The translations under genes were made by a program, and so were the position numbers. The notes beneath the pieces were generated by a model, which was not told the DNA's origin, did not search any database, and saw only the letters and a program-made list of their open reading frames with translations. Below, in pieces: positions 34,136-43,165 of a stretch of 64,000 nt of DNA. The stretch lies in assembly GCA_947493695.1 (NCBI GenBank), contig CANLSF010000005.1:310001-374000 (forward strand), given 5' to 3'. Source of the DNA: an uncultured Kiloniellaceae bacterium (GTDB lineage: Bacteria; Pseudomonadota; Alphaproteobacteria; Kiloniellales; Kiloniellaceae). Numbering within the stretch: the stretch's first letter is position 1; each line of letters starts with the position of its first letter.

Positions 34136-35845
34136 TCAAAGCGTCTTCATGTACTCGACGAGTTCCCAGCGTTCGGCGTCACTGAGTTTACCCGTGCCAT
34201 ATTCGTGACCGGCGTTCGAATTGCCGAGCAGAGACGTGTCGAAAAGGAAATCTGCCGGCGATGGTGCACTCTCGAAGCCGACATTCACCGGATCAAATTC
34301 CCGGCTGCCCACAGCGAAGCTTGTCACGCGTTGGTCGGACGGCAGAAGAAGCTGGTACAGATTGGGCACAGAGCCATTGTGCAGAAATGGTGCCGTCGCC
34401 CAGATCCCGTTGAGCGGGCGTCCCTTATAGGCAAGCAAGGGTGATTCCTTATTCATTTGAACCGTCTCGACACTTGGCTCGCCTTCCGGCGCCAACCCGG
34501 AGAGCGCCGCCTGGAGCGACTTTTCGGAAACCTTGATGTTCTCCACGCCCTCAACCGTCGGGCCGGACACACGTTCCACCACACGGCGGATGATCACCCC
34601 CTTGACCACGTGGCTGAGCAAGGCACCTGCGGGCTCCTCCTCACCAAGGCGGCTACGTCCGACAATGACTTTGGTCTTGGCTCCCTTCAGGCGACCGGTC
34701 TTCGCTCGACGCTGGATAAAGTTGGTCGCCATGCGCGGATCCGTGCCCAGCTTGGAGACCTTCGCCATCTTTGCGGTGATCTGGCGTTTGGGGTCGGTCC
34801 GTTCCGCGTCCCCAAGCACCACATGACAGCCAGAGCAGTACTTGTTGTAGTGCACTTCTCCCGCGGCAGCCATTTGCGCATCGACCGGCGGCAAAACCTC
34901 CGGCCATTTCGGTGAGTAGAGCTGCTTGATGTGGTCTTCCATGTCGCGGAGATTGCGCGTGTTGGCGGAAGAAGGATAACCGAAGCGTGACTTCTTGACC
35001 TTCACCCTCCCGAAGACCCCGAGCACCTCGCCCACGTTACGGCCGAGCGAGCCGAGAACGCCGTTGCGGGCGATACCGTTCCACTGCACGAAATCATGCT
35101 GTGGCGTATCCCACAGGAAGGGATAGCTGACCGGCGCATCCGGCGCCCGATAGTTCTCGGGCAGGCCAAGTGCAGTACCACTGACTTCATTGAGAATAAT
35201 ACCGAAGGCATCGACCCGCGCATTGCCATAGGCGACCGGTGAATGGCTGCGGGCCTGCCAGGATTTCAGCTCGGCAGTCAACTCGACCACCCGGTCGCGC
35301 AGAGTACTCCGCGCCGCATCATCCGACGCCTCGCCCAAAACCTTCGCGGCGAAGCGATCAAACTTTGCGTCCTCGGTGCCAGTCTTATCGAGCGACGCAA
35401 TCAACCCATCGTGAAAACCTGTGTGATCGGCGAGCGCGGGAGCACCGTCGATCCGCATCTTGCTGCCATTGTACTCGATCTGCGCTGTGTGACAGGCGGC
35501 ACAGGTAAAGCCAACCCAGGCTTCGCCCGCCGGATCCTCATAGCGGGTCATGCCTACCGGCAGTCCATCAGGATTGTAATAGGACGTCGCGACGTTCGTC
35601 AGATAGCGATAGCGATTAATATTTGCGTCACTGCGAAAAGCGTCTTCGCTCTCCGCCTGCTCTACCGCCAGAAACCAATCATAAGGGATGAGCTGAGATC
35701 CCTGTGTCGTTGTATAAAACCATTGGCGGTCGGCGTTCGACCAGCCTTGATCAAGATAAACAAATCCATCGTCTGGAATATTATGCGCACAACCTGCTAC
35801 GGCTATCGCCGCAGACAGCAGTGCAAAGCGAAAGAAATTTCGCAT
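34136..35845 (-). CDS. Di-haem c-type cytochrome lipoprotein (DHOR/RoxA-like)
   Basis: The 569-residue protein has a lipoprotein signal (ALLSAAIAVAGC, lipid Cys19) and two CXXCH haem sites: CAACH near residue 115 and CSGCH near 337. The C-terminal phrase GIWATAPFLHNGSVPNLYQL and GKLSDAERWELVEYMKTL are typical of the large di-haem oxidase/peroxidase-like group that includes rubber oxygenase RoxA and many uncharacterised lipoproteins. It would be membrane-anchored, facing the periplasm or outer surface. Substrate is unknown; it lacks MauG or classical CcpA layout. Transcribed alone, convergent with the FecR-PASTA gene. Confidence 0.87.
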   Translation of the reverse strand: MRNFFRFALLSAAIAVAGCAHNIPDDGFVYLDQGWSNADRQWFYTTTQGSQLIPYDWFLAVEQAESEDAFRSDANINRYRYLTNVATSYYNPDGLPVGMTRYEDPAGEAWVGFTCAACHTAQIEYNGSKMRIDGAPALADHTGFHDGLIASLDKTGTEDAKFDRFAAKVLGEASDDAARSTLRDRVVELTAELKSWQARSHSPVAYGNARVDAFGIILNEVSGTALGLPENYRAPDAPVSYPFLWDTPQHDFVQWNGIARNGVLGSLGRNVGEVLGVFGRVKVKKSRFGYPSSANTRNLRDMEDHIKQLYSPKWPEVLPPVDAQMAAAGEVHYNKYCSGCHVVLGDAERTDPKRQITAKMAKVSKLGTDPRMATNFIQRRAKTGRLKGAKTKVIVGRSRLGEEEPAGALLSHVVKGVIIRRVVERVSGPTVEGVENIKVSEKSLQAALSGLAPEGEPSVETVQMNKESPLLAYKGRPLNGIWATAPFLHNGSVPNLYQLLLPSDQRVTSFAVGSREFDPVNVGFESAPSPADFLFDTSLLGNSNAGHEYGTGKLSDAERWELVEYMKTL

Positions 35846-36030
35846 GTCCCCACCTCTGTTCGATCGACCGGTTAAGCCTCCTGCCTGATCCGCTCGCGAC
35901 TACCCGACTCCCCGCTGCCTTGCGGTCTGTCTCTATACTTACAATTCTAAGTCATAACACGTTGAAAGCATAATACATTCCAACCGGGCGTAAGTCAGCT
36001 GAGCCGGGCAGGATTTGGTGAGGTACAACG

Positions 36031-36507
36031 TCATTCTGAATAGCGGGTCCAGGCGATACCGTTCGGAAATCGCAGAATATCCTCGCCTTCCAGTTCAATG
36101 GTATAGCTCAGCCAGGAATCACCATAGATATCCCCGGCCCGTGGATCGTAAATTTCACCGCCGTAAATCTCGGTAATACAGCCCCGGTCATCTGGAACCG
36201 GTTCGAACTTGCTCAGAATATTAGCCTCAGACACTAATCGGCCGCGTTTGCTCTCGTCCGGATGATTAACATCCAGGCGTGGCTTCCCGGTCTTTTCGTC
36301 CAGAGGCTTCCCCTCCCAGACAAAGCGGCTGCAAACCGCGTCACCGCAATCGTAGATTTCCTGGCGCGACTGCTCTTCGGATTCGAAGGGGTCATCCTCC
36401 CAAGTCGACCAGATTCCATAGACAGATGTACAGGCAACAGCCTGGGCGGTCACCGGCGTAAAGGTAATCAGCGCGGCAGCGCAGAGATTTCGTGTGAAGC
36501 TCATCAT
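36031..36507 (-). CDS. DUF2147-like exported protein
   Basis: The 158-residue protein has a signal peptide (SFTRNLCAAALITFTPVTAQA) and a DUF2147 beta-barrel: GIWSTWEDDP, the CG-containing YDCGDAVCSRFVWEG, LDVNHPDESKRGRLV, GGEIYDPRAGDIYGDSWL, and terminal GIAWTRYSE. DUF2147 proteins are small periplasmic proteins of unknown role. The ATG at 36507 starts the signal; the longer frame at 36564 adds a non-signal segment. Four cysteines in the mature part could form disulfides. It precedes, on the same strand, nothing obviously related. Confidence 0.8.
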   Translation of the reverse strand: MMSFTRNLCAAALITFTPVTAQAVACTSVYGIWSTWEDDPFESEEQSRQEIYDCGDAVCSRFVWEGKPLDEKTGKPRLDVNHPDESKRGRLVSEANILSKFEPVPDDRGCITEIYGGEIYDPRAGDIYGDSWLSYTIELEGEDILRFPNGIAWTRYSE

Positions 36508-36624
36508 GACCGGAGAATAGCGGATAGCCCTCGCCGTCAAAAGACGGCAGGAATCACAATTCAATCATCGAGCCTGATGTAGTTGATCGGATTATCCGGC
36601 GCAGACACTTTGCTCAAGAAGCAA

Positions 36625-37110
36625 TCAAGCGTGTTCTTTCATGCACTGACGCAGCGACGCAGCCGTGGTCTCCGTCACATAGTAGACACCGTCCACAATC
36701 GTGGTTTGCTTTTTATCCCACTTGGTGGCCTCGAAATCCCAGCCGATTAACTGCGCTTTCTTGTCCGGGTCGTCGATCAGACGGCGCAAGCGGCGGGTCA
36801 TCAGTTTTTGAAACTCCGACGCGCCACGCAGATCGGAGTCCCCGGACAGATTCATGATATCCCGCATTCGGACGCGCCCGTCTTTTTTCGTGAAAAGCTC
36901 AAGTTTGCGACGTTGATCCGAAGTGAGCCCATGCACAAATTTCATTGCCTGCTCGGGACGAAGGTCGACAGGTTTGCGCCATCTCAGACGGCCGGCAGAA
37001 GGGCTTGGTTGAACGGAAGGAATGCGTTTACCGATCAGGAGCGAGAGCAGTTCCTGCTGGGTTTCGGTTTTCAAGCGGCGAAAGTCTCGGTCTTCAACAA
37101 TAATCTGCAT
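36625..37110 (-). CDS. Basic protein of unknown function
   Basis: The 161-residue protein carries many Lys and Arg residues. No signal peptide or membrane helix is seen. An N-terminal region (residues 1-45) opens MQIIVEDRDFRRLKTETQQE, and a central helical part reads DLRPEQAMKFVHGLTSDQRR with DGRVRMRDIMNLSGDSDLRG. That centre looks like a small winged or helical nucleic acid- or protein-binding unit. A cysteine-containing tail follows. I do not recognise the family. CTCCTGG upstream on the plus strand gives CCAGGAG on the coding strand, a good ribosome site 7 bases before the ATG, so the gene is likely real. Confidence 0.68.
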   Translation of the reverse strand: MQIIVEDRDFRRLKTETQQELLSLLIGKRIPSVQPSPSAGRLRWRKPVDLRPEQAMKFVHGLTSDQRRKLELFTKKDGRVRMRDIMNLSGDSDLRGASEFQKLMTRRLRRLIDDPDKKAQLIGWDFEATKWDKKQTTIVDGVYYVTETTAASLRQCMKEHA

Positions 37111-37214
37111 AACAACTCTCCAGGAGGGTTACCGGATTACTTGCCTTGAGACTACACCAATAGAGCGGGACAATCGATTCTATCTTGGCCTGCCAGTGCG
37201 GCGGAATTGATTAA

Positions 37215-37691
37215 TCACCAGATTTCTGGACGATGCACCATGAGCCAGAAGATGACGATCACTGCGCTGAAAGCGGGCCATCCGAGCCAGAACCACGCCC
37301 GCGCGCAGCGGAAATAGGTTTCCGGTAAGCTCTGGTCACTGTGAACCGCGGCCTCTGCGAGCTCTCGCATGCGCAGCTGCAGTTTCAAAACGACCAGCCA
37401 GCAGGCACCTGCGAGGCCATAGAGCAACAGCGCTACCATCAACCAGCTCTCGTGCCAATCATATCCCGCCAGCTCAATCAGAACCGCGCCACTGATCGGT
37501 TGAACGATCACCGATGGCAGCGTAAAGGCCCAATCAGCGCGGACGGTGTTGCGCGTTGCCACGGCGATCGCTGCCACATTCCCTGATATATGTGTCAGCC
37601 ATAGATGCAACGCCGTCCCGAGACCGGTGCCAAAGAGCACCGTTGAACTGAGAATGTGAACCCACTTGGCAGTCAAGTAAGGATCGATCAT
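37215..37691 (-). CDS. DUF2269-family integral membrane protein
   Basis: The 158-residue protein with four helices matches DUF2269: MIDPYLTAKWVHILSSTVLF at the start (His in helix 1), the central FTLPSVIVQPISGAVLIELAG and YGLAGACWLVVLKLQLRMRE, and the final WLGWPAFSAVIVIFWLMVHR. The start ATG at 37691 overlaps the stop of the SDR/DoxX gene by four bases (ATGA), so the two are translationally coupled. The longer frame to 38069 reads antisense-like sequence inside that gene and is rejected. Conserved histidines hint at haem or quinone contact, but function is unknown. Confidence 0.83.
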   Translation of the reverse strand: MIDPYLTAKWVHILSSTVLFGTGLGTALHLWLTHISGNVAAIAVATRNTVRADWAFTLPSVIVQPISGAVLIELAGYDWHESWLMVALLLYGLAGACWLVVLKLQLRMRELAEAAVHSDQSLPETYFRCARAWFWLGWPAFSAVIVIFWLMVHRPEIW

Positions 37692-38977
37692 TTGCCCCTC
37701 GCGAGAACGGCCCAAACCGGGATCAGTGCCAGCATAGGCAGGTTCTTGACCAGGGACCCAAAGGGGTCGGTCCAAAGCTCCGGGATCGCAATACCGAGAA
37801 CAAGGCTGTAAACGAGAATAATGGCCATCTGAACCAGCGCGCAAATCCCAGGTGCGCGGCGTGAAGCCACCCAAAGCCCCACGACTATATCCATCACGCA
37901 GGACCCGAAAGCGGCAATATCGGCCGCCACACCATACAAGCCTATCCGGCCTGCAACCTTTTCGCCGACCTCGGGCAGAACCCAAAGGCCGATCGCACCG
38001 GAAAGAATCCAGGTTGCTGAAAGCGCAAAGGTTACAAAACCGGCGACAAAATAAAGCTGGGCATGCCATCGGTCCTGAACATCCGATGGCGCTTTCTGCA
38101 GACTTTCACACAGGGTCAAAGGTCGAAAACCTATCGCCTTCTCAAACCCCTGGTTATCACCGCAGTTTCCCTCGAGAATCTGTTGCAATGATGTGGTTCG
38201 CAGGGCCCCTATGCCCAGAAGGTCACCGACCCGGCAGCTTGCCTTGACCAGCCACAGCGGCATCGCAACGCAGACCGCACCGTGAAGCCCGAGCCAGCTG
38301 CGGTACAGCAGCAGGATATCCTTCAGCGAGAGAGTTTCGGGTCCGGCGGGCTCCAGAATAGTCCTGGCGTGAACTGGATCCTCAAGCACCTTCACGACGG
38401 CACGCCCCAGGTCATCGAGATGAAGCGGTTGAAAGAGCTGATCGCCCTGGCCTGGCAGAAGAACCGCCAGAGGCATTGCGGCAAGCGCGCGTATCAGGGA
38501 AGTCCCGCCGTAACTGCCTTTGGCATAGAGGAGCGATGGCTTCAGGATCACCCAGTCGAGATCGAGCGCCATGAGATGCGCGTCGCCACGGCATTTGGTC
38601 TGCGCATATTCAGTCTCAACGCCTTCGCGTGCACTGATCGCTGAAATCTGGATGACTTTACGGAGGTTCAGATCGCTACAGGCGTCGAACAGCGCCGCTG
38701 GCCCGCTGTAATGGATCGCTTCCGGATCGACACCGGGACCGCGCTGCAGAACACCCGCGCAGTTTATCACTGCATCAAAACCGGCCAGCCGCCTCCGCCA
38801 GACTTGCCGATCCTGATCCGTCATGAAATCACAGGCCATGGCATCGACGGATGGCCATTGACGCCGAAAAGCACCCGGATTACGCACCGCTGCCGTAACG
38901 TCGTGTCCGGCCTCCACCAGGGATGTCATGAGATGGCGCCCAACAAAACCATTGGCACCGGTCAAAAGAACTTTCAA
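37688..38977 (-). CDS. NAD(P)-binding SDR fused to DoxX-like membrane domain
   Basis: The 429-residue protein has two parts. Residues 1 to about 290 are an atypical short-chain dehydrogenase/NmrA-like domain with the Rossmann motif LLTGANGFVGRHL and the VINCAGVLQRG strand. The active-site-like segment retains Tyr in EYAQTKCRGDAHLM (YxxxK). Residues about 305-429 are a four-helix DoxX_3-like domain (FVAGFVTFALSATWILSGAI and following helices). Such fusions occur in bacteria next to DUF2269 genes, exactly as here. It may reduce or epimerise a membrane-associated substrate. Coupled by four-base overlaps to the methyltransferase before and DUF2269 after it. Confidence 0.85.
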   Translation of the reverse strand: MKVLLTGANGFVGRHLMTSLVEAGHDVTAAVRNPGAFRRQWPSVDAMACDFMTDQDRQVWRRRLAGFDAVINCAGVLQRGPGVDPEAIHYSGPAALFDACSDLNLRKVIQISAISAREGVETEYAQTKCRGDAHLMALDLDWVILKPSLLYAKGSYGGTSLIRALAAMPLAVLLPGQGDQLFQPLHLDDLGRAVVKVLEDPVHARTILEPAGPETLSLKDILLLYRSWLGLHGAVCVAMPLWLVKASCRVGDLLGIGALRTTSLQQILEGNCGDNQGFEKAIGFRPLTLCESLQKAPSDVQDRWHAQLYFVAGFVTFALSATWILSGAIGLWVLPEVGEKVAGRIGLYGVAADIAAFGSCVMDIVVGLWVASRRAPGICALVQMAIILVYSLVLGIAIPELWTDPFGSLVKNLPMLALIPVWAVLARGK

Positions 38978-39693
38978 AGCGTTTCGATACCTCTAGCCCG
39001 GTCACCTTCCGAATACTCAAAAGCGCCGCAAACCAAAAGCAACGAAAGTGGCAAACCACCGCGTTCGGCGGCAGGTTCAGAAAGCTCGAGCACTGTCAGC
39101 CCGGCAGTGCGAACAACGTCATGCCACGACGACAGCGTCCGGAAAAACCAGGGCATTGCGGCCCAGTCCTGATTTTCGAACGCAGAGAAGTCTTCTTTAC
39201 GCCAGGCGTCCTGGTAATTTCCATCCTGCGCGACTGCCCAGGGATGGAGCGTCTGGATAATGACCACCCCGTCAGCCGAAAGGTAAGGCTTCACGGCAGC
39301 CAGCAGCTTCGGCGCATCCTCATCGAAAAGCGCATAGTTGAAGGCAATGACATCGAAGGTTTCGCCGAGGTCTGCTCTGCCATCCATCAACGCGCTGTAG
39401 GCGACAACTTTATAACTGCCTCCGGGATCTGCCTGGCACGCGTCGTCGACAAGTTGGGCGGATCCATCAATACCGATTGCGTTGCAACCCGTTGCTTGAA
39501 CGACCCGCCGGACCAGCCAGCCCTCACCGCAACCGACATCCAGAAAATTCTGTGGTTTTTGACCGCAGATAGCCTCGAGAACAGCGGCATCGGTTCCGGC
39601 ACCTCGACTGGGAATCAGTCCTTCGCGAACCGCTTTTGTCCAGTTACCTGCATTTTTATTCCAGGACGAAGCCAGTGCTGCCCGTTGATCCAT
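38974..39693 (-). CDS. Class I SAM-dependent methyltransferase
   Basis: The 239-residue protein has motif I FLDVGCGEGWLVRRVV, the acidic GIDGSAQLVDDACQA strand and the central FDVIAFNYALFDEDAPKLLA. A UbiG/COQ3-like body follows with the post-motif segment GVVIIQTLHPW. The acceptor is unknown. The first gene of a tight three-gene minus-strand operon (methyltransferase, SDR-DoxX, DUF2269) joined by four-base overlaps, which suggests a short lipid or quinone-like modification pathway. The family's breadth prevents a sharper call. Confidence 0.87.
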   Translation of the reverse strand: MDQRAALASSWNKNAGNWTKAVREGLIPSRGAGTDAAVLEAICGQKPQNFLDVGCGEGWLVRRVVQATGCNAIGIDGSAQLVDDACQADPGGSYKVVAYSALMDGRADLGETFDVIAFNYALFDEDAPKLLAAVKPYLSADGVVIIQTLHPWAVAQDGNYQDAWRKEDFSAFENQDWAAMPWFFRTLSSWHDVVRTAGLTVLELSEPAAERGGLPLSLLLVCGAFEYSEGDRARGIETL

Positions 39694-39750
39694 CTCATAC
39701 CTTTTCGAAACGATACCCGCTTTACCGATCGTTATCCTGCGGCTTGCGCC

Positions 39751-41592
39751 CTAGTCGTTTGCCCGCACCTTGACGTAAGACCCCGGTGCATCCTCGATGA
39801 TCGCGAGTTTTCCGTCACCGGGAGTGCGCGCAGGTGTTTTCTTCGTACCGGATTTCTTGGAGAGCCAGGCATGCCAGTCGGGCCACCAGGAACCTTCGTG
39901 CCGCTCGGCACCCTCAAACCACTCTTCTTTGCCTTTCGGCTTCTTGGTATTGATCCAGTGACAATACTTGTTCGCTGCCGGGGGATTGACGATACCGGCT
40001 ATATGACCCGACGCTCCGAGAACGAAGCGCACCGGTCCTCCCATCAAAGACGTCGCCGGATAGGACGAGCCCCAGGGCGCAATGTGGTCTTCCTTGGTCG
40101 CAAGGAAATAAGTTGGAATCTTGATCTTGGAAATATCGATCGGCACGTCATTGAGAACCATGCCGCCCGGCTCCTTCAGGAGGTTCTGCTGGTAAACCTT
40201 GCGGAGGTAAAACGACAACATAGAGGCTGGCAGGCGTGTCGAGTCTGAATTCCAGTAGAGCAGGTCGAACGGCATGGCGTCGCGACCCATCAGATAATTG
40301 TTCACCACGAAGGACCAGATAAGGTCGTTCTCACGCATCATATTGAAGATCTGCGCCAGATGATGGGCCTCGAGATACCCCGTCTCTTCCATATGACGGT
40401 CCATGGCCGCCAGTTGTTCGTCGTCGATGAAGACACTGACTTCACCGATGTCCTGCAGATCGACCATGGTCGCCAGCAGAGTCGCAGACGCAACCCGGTC
40501 GTCGCCCTTCGCCGCCATATAAGCGAGTGTCGAGACCGTCAGGATGCCGCCGATGCAGAAGCCCAGAACGTTGATCTTGTCCTCGCCGGTCGCCTGCTGA
40601 ATCGCATCGATCGCGGCAAGAGGCCCCTCAAGCATGTAATCGCCGAAGGATTTATGCGCCAGCTCCTTGCGTGGATTCACCCAAGAAATGACAAACAGCG
40701 TGTAACCCTGATCCACGGCCCACTTGATCAGGCTGTTCTTGGGCTGCAGATCCAGAACATAAAACTTGTTGATCCAGGGCGGCACAAAAAGCAGAGGCCT
40801 TTTGTAAACAGTCTCGGTGCTGGGCTCGTATTGGATGAGCTGCATCAGATCGTTCTGAAAAATCACCTTGCCCGGCGTTACGGCGACATTTTTGCCGACC
40901 TCGAATTTAGACTCATCGGTCATTGAGATCGCGAGGCGGCCATCTCCCTTTTCAAGATCCGCGAGCAGATTCTGTAGACCCGACATCAGATTCTCGCCGC
41001 CGCTATCGATGGTCTTCTTGAGCACCGCCGGATTTGTCATGGCAAAGTTCGTAGGTGAGAGCGCGCTCAGATACTGTCGGGTATAGAAATCGACCTTCTC
41101 CTTGCTTTTGGGGTCAAGACCGTCGACTTCGCGCACCAGTGATTGTGCCCAGCGCGAAGACAAAAGATAGCTCTGCTTGATGAAATCGAACAGCAGATCT
41201 TCGCTCCACTCGGTCGCCTTGAAGCGCCGGTCGCCACCGGATGGTTCGATCACCGGATCAACCTTTTCACCCATCAAGCGGCGGTTTGTGCTTTGCCAGA
41301 GCGCAAGACTTTCCTGCATCCACTTTTGCTGCGCTTCCATCATCTTCGCCGGGTCGCTCCAGAGAGCCGTTGACATTTCAAGAAACGCCTTGCCGACCGA
41401 AACAGGGTCAGTCACCTGAAACCCCTGCTCGTTCTGGTGCTCCCAGAACGCCTGCACCACCTTCTGACTGCGCTCAGCCAGCTCGCTCCAACGTTCGGCC
41501 GCCTCGGCTTGCCCGGACAGAGCCTGCTGCAGCTGTTCGAAGCCATCGCTGCTCGTTGCGTTCCCGGACGTCTTGTCGGCTTGCTCGCTCAC
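39751..41592 (-). CDS. phaC: Class I poly(3-hydroxyalkanoate) synthase
   Basis: The 613-residue length is normal for class I PhaC. It polymerises 3-hydroxyacyl-CoA into PHA on granules. The N-terminal PhaC_N domain spans about 100-270. The lipase-like box GFCIGG gives catalytic Cys346, with DHIAPW (Asp) and SGHIAGIVNPP (His) completing the triad. PPWINKFYVLDLQPKNSLI is a family hallmark. It stands alone: phaA, phaB, phasin and phaR are not adjacent in this window. Upstream, 41593-42244 probably carries its promoter. Confidence 0.95.
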   Translation of the reverse strand: MSEQADKTSGNATSSDGFEQLQQALSGQAEAAERWSELAERSQKVVQAFWEHQNEQGFQVTDPVSVGKAFLEMSTALWSDPAKMMEAQQKWMQESLALWQSTNRRLMGEKVDPVIEPSGGDRRFKATEWSEDLLFDFIKQSYLLSSRWAQSLVREVDGLDPKSKEKVDFYTRQYLSALSPTNFAMTNPAVLKKTIDSGGENLMSGLQNLLADLEKGDGRLAISMTDESKFEVGKNVAVTPGKVIFQNDLMQLIQYEPSTETVYKRPLLFVPPWINKFYVLDLQPKNSLIKWAVDQGYTLFVISWVNPRKELAHKSFGDYMLEGPLAAIDAIQQATGEDKINVLGFCIGGILTVSTLAYMAAKGDDRVASATLLATMVDLQDIGEVSVFIDDEQLAAMDRHMEETGYLEAHHLAQIFNMMRENDLIWSFVVNNYLMGRDAMPFDLLYWNSDSTRLPASMLSFYLRKVYQQNLLKEPGGMVLNDVPIDISKIKIPTYFLATKEDHIAPWGSSYPATSLMGGPVRFVLGASGHIAGIVNPPAANKYCHWINTKKPKGKEEWFEGAERHEGSWWPDWHAWLSKKSGTKKTPARTPGDGKLAIIEDAPGSYVKVRAND

Positions 41593-42244
41593 ATCGCTCT
41601 CCCCAGTGATCTAAGTGGATCGGTTCTGCAGGTTAGTCTCCGACCCGGTTCTATGACTTATAGCATCCGCCGGCCTTCTGCCGCGACCGGTTATTGGTGC
41701 GGATTGAGCTTAAGTGCTCCGGTGGAAGTCATTCAATGATTAGCTTTGCCGTTGCACGAGGCCTACTGAAGATAGATTCGCCCCGGATAGATTACTGCCA
41801 AGGACGAGTATTTAAGGACCGGGCACTCAGTGAAGTAACAACACAACTTATTTTTGCATAAGAATTGAGCAACCAAGTCAAACACTGAAATAGGCAGAGG
41901 CTTGAACGCAAAAACTGTTACATTTGTGTGGTTTGTGTTAACACTCTCTTTCGGCGCCAGGACACTGTTTCGGTCAAAGGCCAGGCACATGTACGTAAAG
42001 ATCCTGACATGCATCCAATTCCAGAATCGTGATAGGGCGTATGGAGAAACGGACCGTTGCACCCGCGATCATCGGGTATTTTTCGGCGGTGCCGTGACGT
42101 TCTTTGGACAATGACATAAGTGTCCGAACTGACAGGCAGTCATCTGAAGTATTGAACAAACACAATAGGAACCTACCGAATGTCCCGAGCGGGGAAGGAT
42201 GTTCGTAAAAGGCTCCAAACGAATAAAGAAAGAGGGATAGTATT
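41593..42244. other. Divergent intergenic region between phaC and small MscS gene
   Basis: This 652-base region is AT-richer than its flanks. Short open frames on both strands have poor codon use and are not called. The right end holds the ribosome site GAGGGA of the MscS gene. No tRNA or strong hairpin is seen. Confidence 0.5.
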
Positions 42245-43078
42245 ATGAGTGAAGACGTCTCAGAAACCTGGAGCCTTATTGTCGAAGTCATAACGACTTA
42301 CGGCATCGATGTCGTTGGCGGCATCGTCATCCTGATCATCGGTTTCATGGTCGCCGGTTGGGCATCACGCACCGTCGACAAACTCCTGGCCAGAAGCCCG
42401 CGTATGGATGAAACCCTGCGCAAGTTCTTCGCCAGCATCGTACGCTATGCGGTTATTATCTTTACGATTCTCGCCGTTCTCAGCCAGTTCGGTGTCGAAA
42501 CCACCAGCTTCATCGCCGTACTCGGTGCCATGGGCCTCGCTGTTGGCCTGGCATTGCAGGGAACGCTCGGTCATGTGGCATCCGGCGTAATGCTGCTGAT
42601 GTTCCGTCCTTTCAAAATCGGTGATTTCATCGATGGCGGCGGGGTTACCGGCACGGTCGAGGCAATCTCGCTGTTTACGACCACCATGAACACACCGGAT
42701 AACGTTCACATCATCGTGCCCAACGGCCAGCTTTGGGATACGGCGATCAAGAACTTCAGCCACAACTCAAACCGCCGTGTTGATATGGTCATGGGAATCG
42801 GTTACGGCGACAGCATCGACGCCGCCATGAAGGCGATTCTGGAAATTGCGGATGCGGATTCCCGTGTTCACAAAGACCCCGCCCCGATGGTTGCGGTTGG
42901 AGAGCTGGCCGACAGCTCGGTCAACATCATCGTCCGGGTCTGGTGCAGCGCCGGCGACTACTGGGGTGTTAAATTCGACATGACCAAGGCGATGAAGGAA
43001 CGCTTCGACGCCGACGGCATCTCGATTCCCTTCCCGCAACGCGACGTGCATCTCATCAATTCGAGCGACGCCGCCTAG
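42245..43078 (+). CDS. mscS: Small-conductance mechanosensitive channel MscS
   Basis: The 277-residue protein is the size of E. coli MscS (286). Three helices precede the pore helix TM3 (FIAVLGAMGLAVGLALQGTLG, with the Gly/Ala packing pattern). The beta-domain follows: MLLMFRPFKIGDFIDGGGVT, TVEAISLFTTTMNTPDNVHI and VPNGQLWDTAIKNFSHNSNR. It opens on membrane tension to release osmolytes. GAGGGA lies seven bases upstream of the ATG. A nested hairpin terminator follows its stop. Confidence 0.95.
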   Translation: MSEDVSETWSLIVEVITTYGIDVVGGIVILIIGFMVAGWASRTVDKLLARSPRMDETLRKFFASIVRYAVIIFTILAVLSQFGVETTSFIAVLGAMGLAVGLALQGTLGHVASGVMLLMFRPFKIGDFIDGGGVTGTVEAISLFTTTMNTPDNVHIIVPNGQLWDTAIKNFSHNSNRRVDMVMGIGYGDSIDAAMKAILEIADADSRVHKDPAPMVAVGELADSSVNIIVRVWCSAGDYWGVKFDMTKAMKERFDADGISIPFPQRDVHLINSSDAA

Positions 43079-43088
43079 TTTTAGCGCT

Positions 43089-43155
43089 TCTGCGTTTGAA
43101 CGTTTGATCTGCCGGGTGCGGCTTCTGCACCCGGCATTTCTATTTCAAACGCAGA
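43089..43155 (+). terminator. Nested double-stem terminator after mscS
   Basis: An inner 10-pair stem TGCCGGGTGC/GCACCCGGCA (43110-43136) followed by TTTCTATTTC sits within a perfect 12-pair outer stem TCTGCGTTTGAA/TTCAAACGCAGA. It starts 11 bases after the mscS stop and ends close to the convergent EF-hand gene stop, so it may serve both strands. Confidence 0.85.
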
Positions 43156-43165
43156 TTCCCAGGAT

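Noticed and set aside
37692-38069. Upstream extension of the DUF2269 frame
   Set aside because: It lies inside the SDR/DoxX gene in another frame; the ATG at 37691 with the ATGA overlap gives the normal family length.
39121-40248. Plus-strand frame of 375 residues
   Set aside because: It lies antisense to the methyltransferase and phaC genes, which have clear motifs; no ribosome site or family signature.
41763-42062. Minus-strand frame of 99 residues
   Set aside because: Composition rich in Cys, Phe and Tyr, poor codon use, no ribosome site; judged random in an AT-richer gap.
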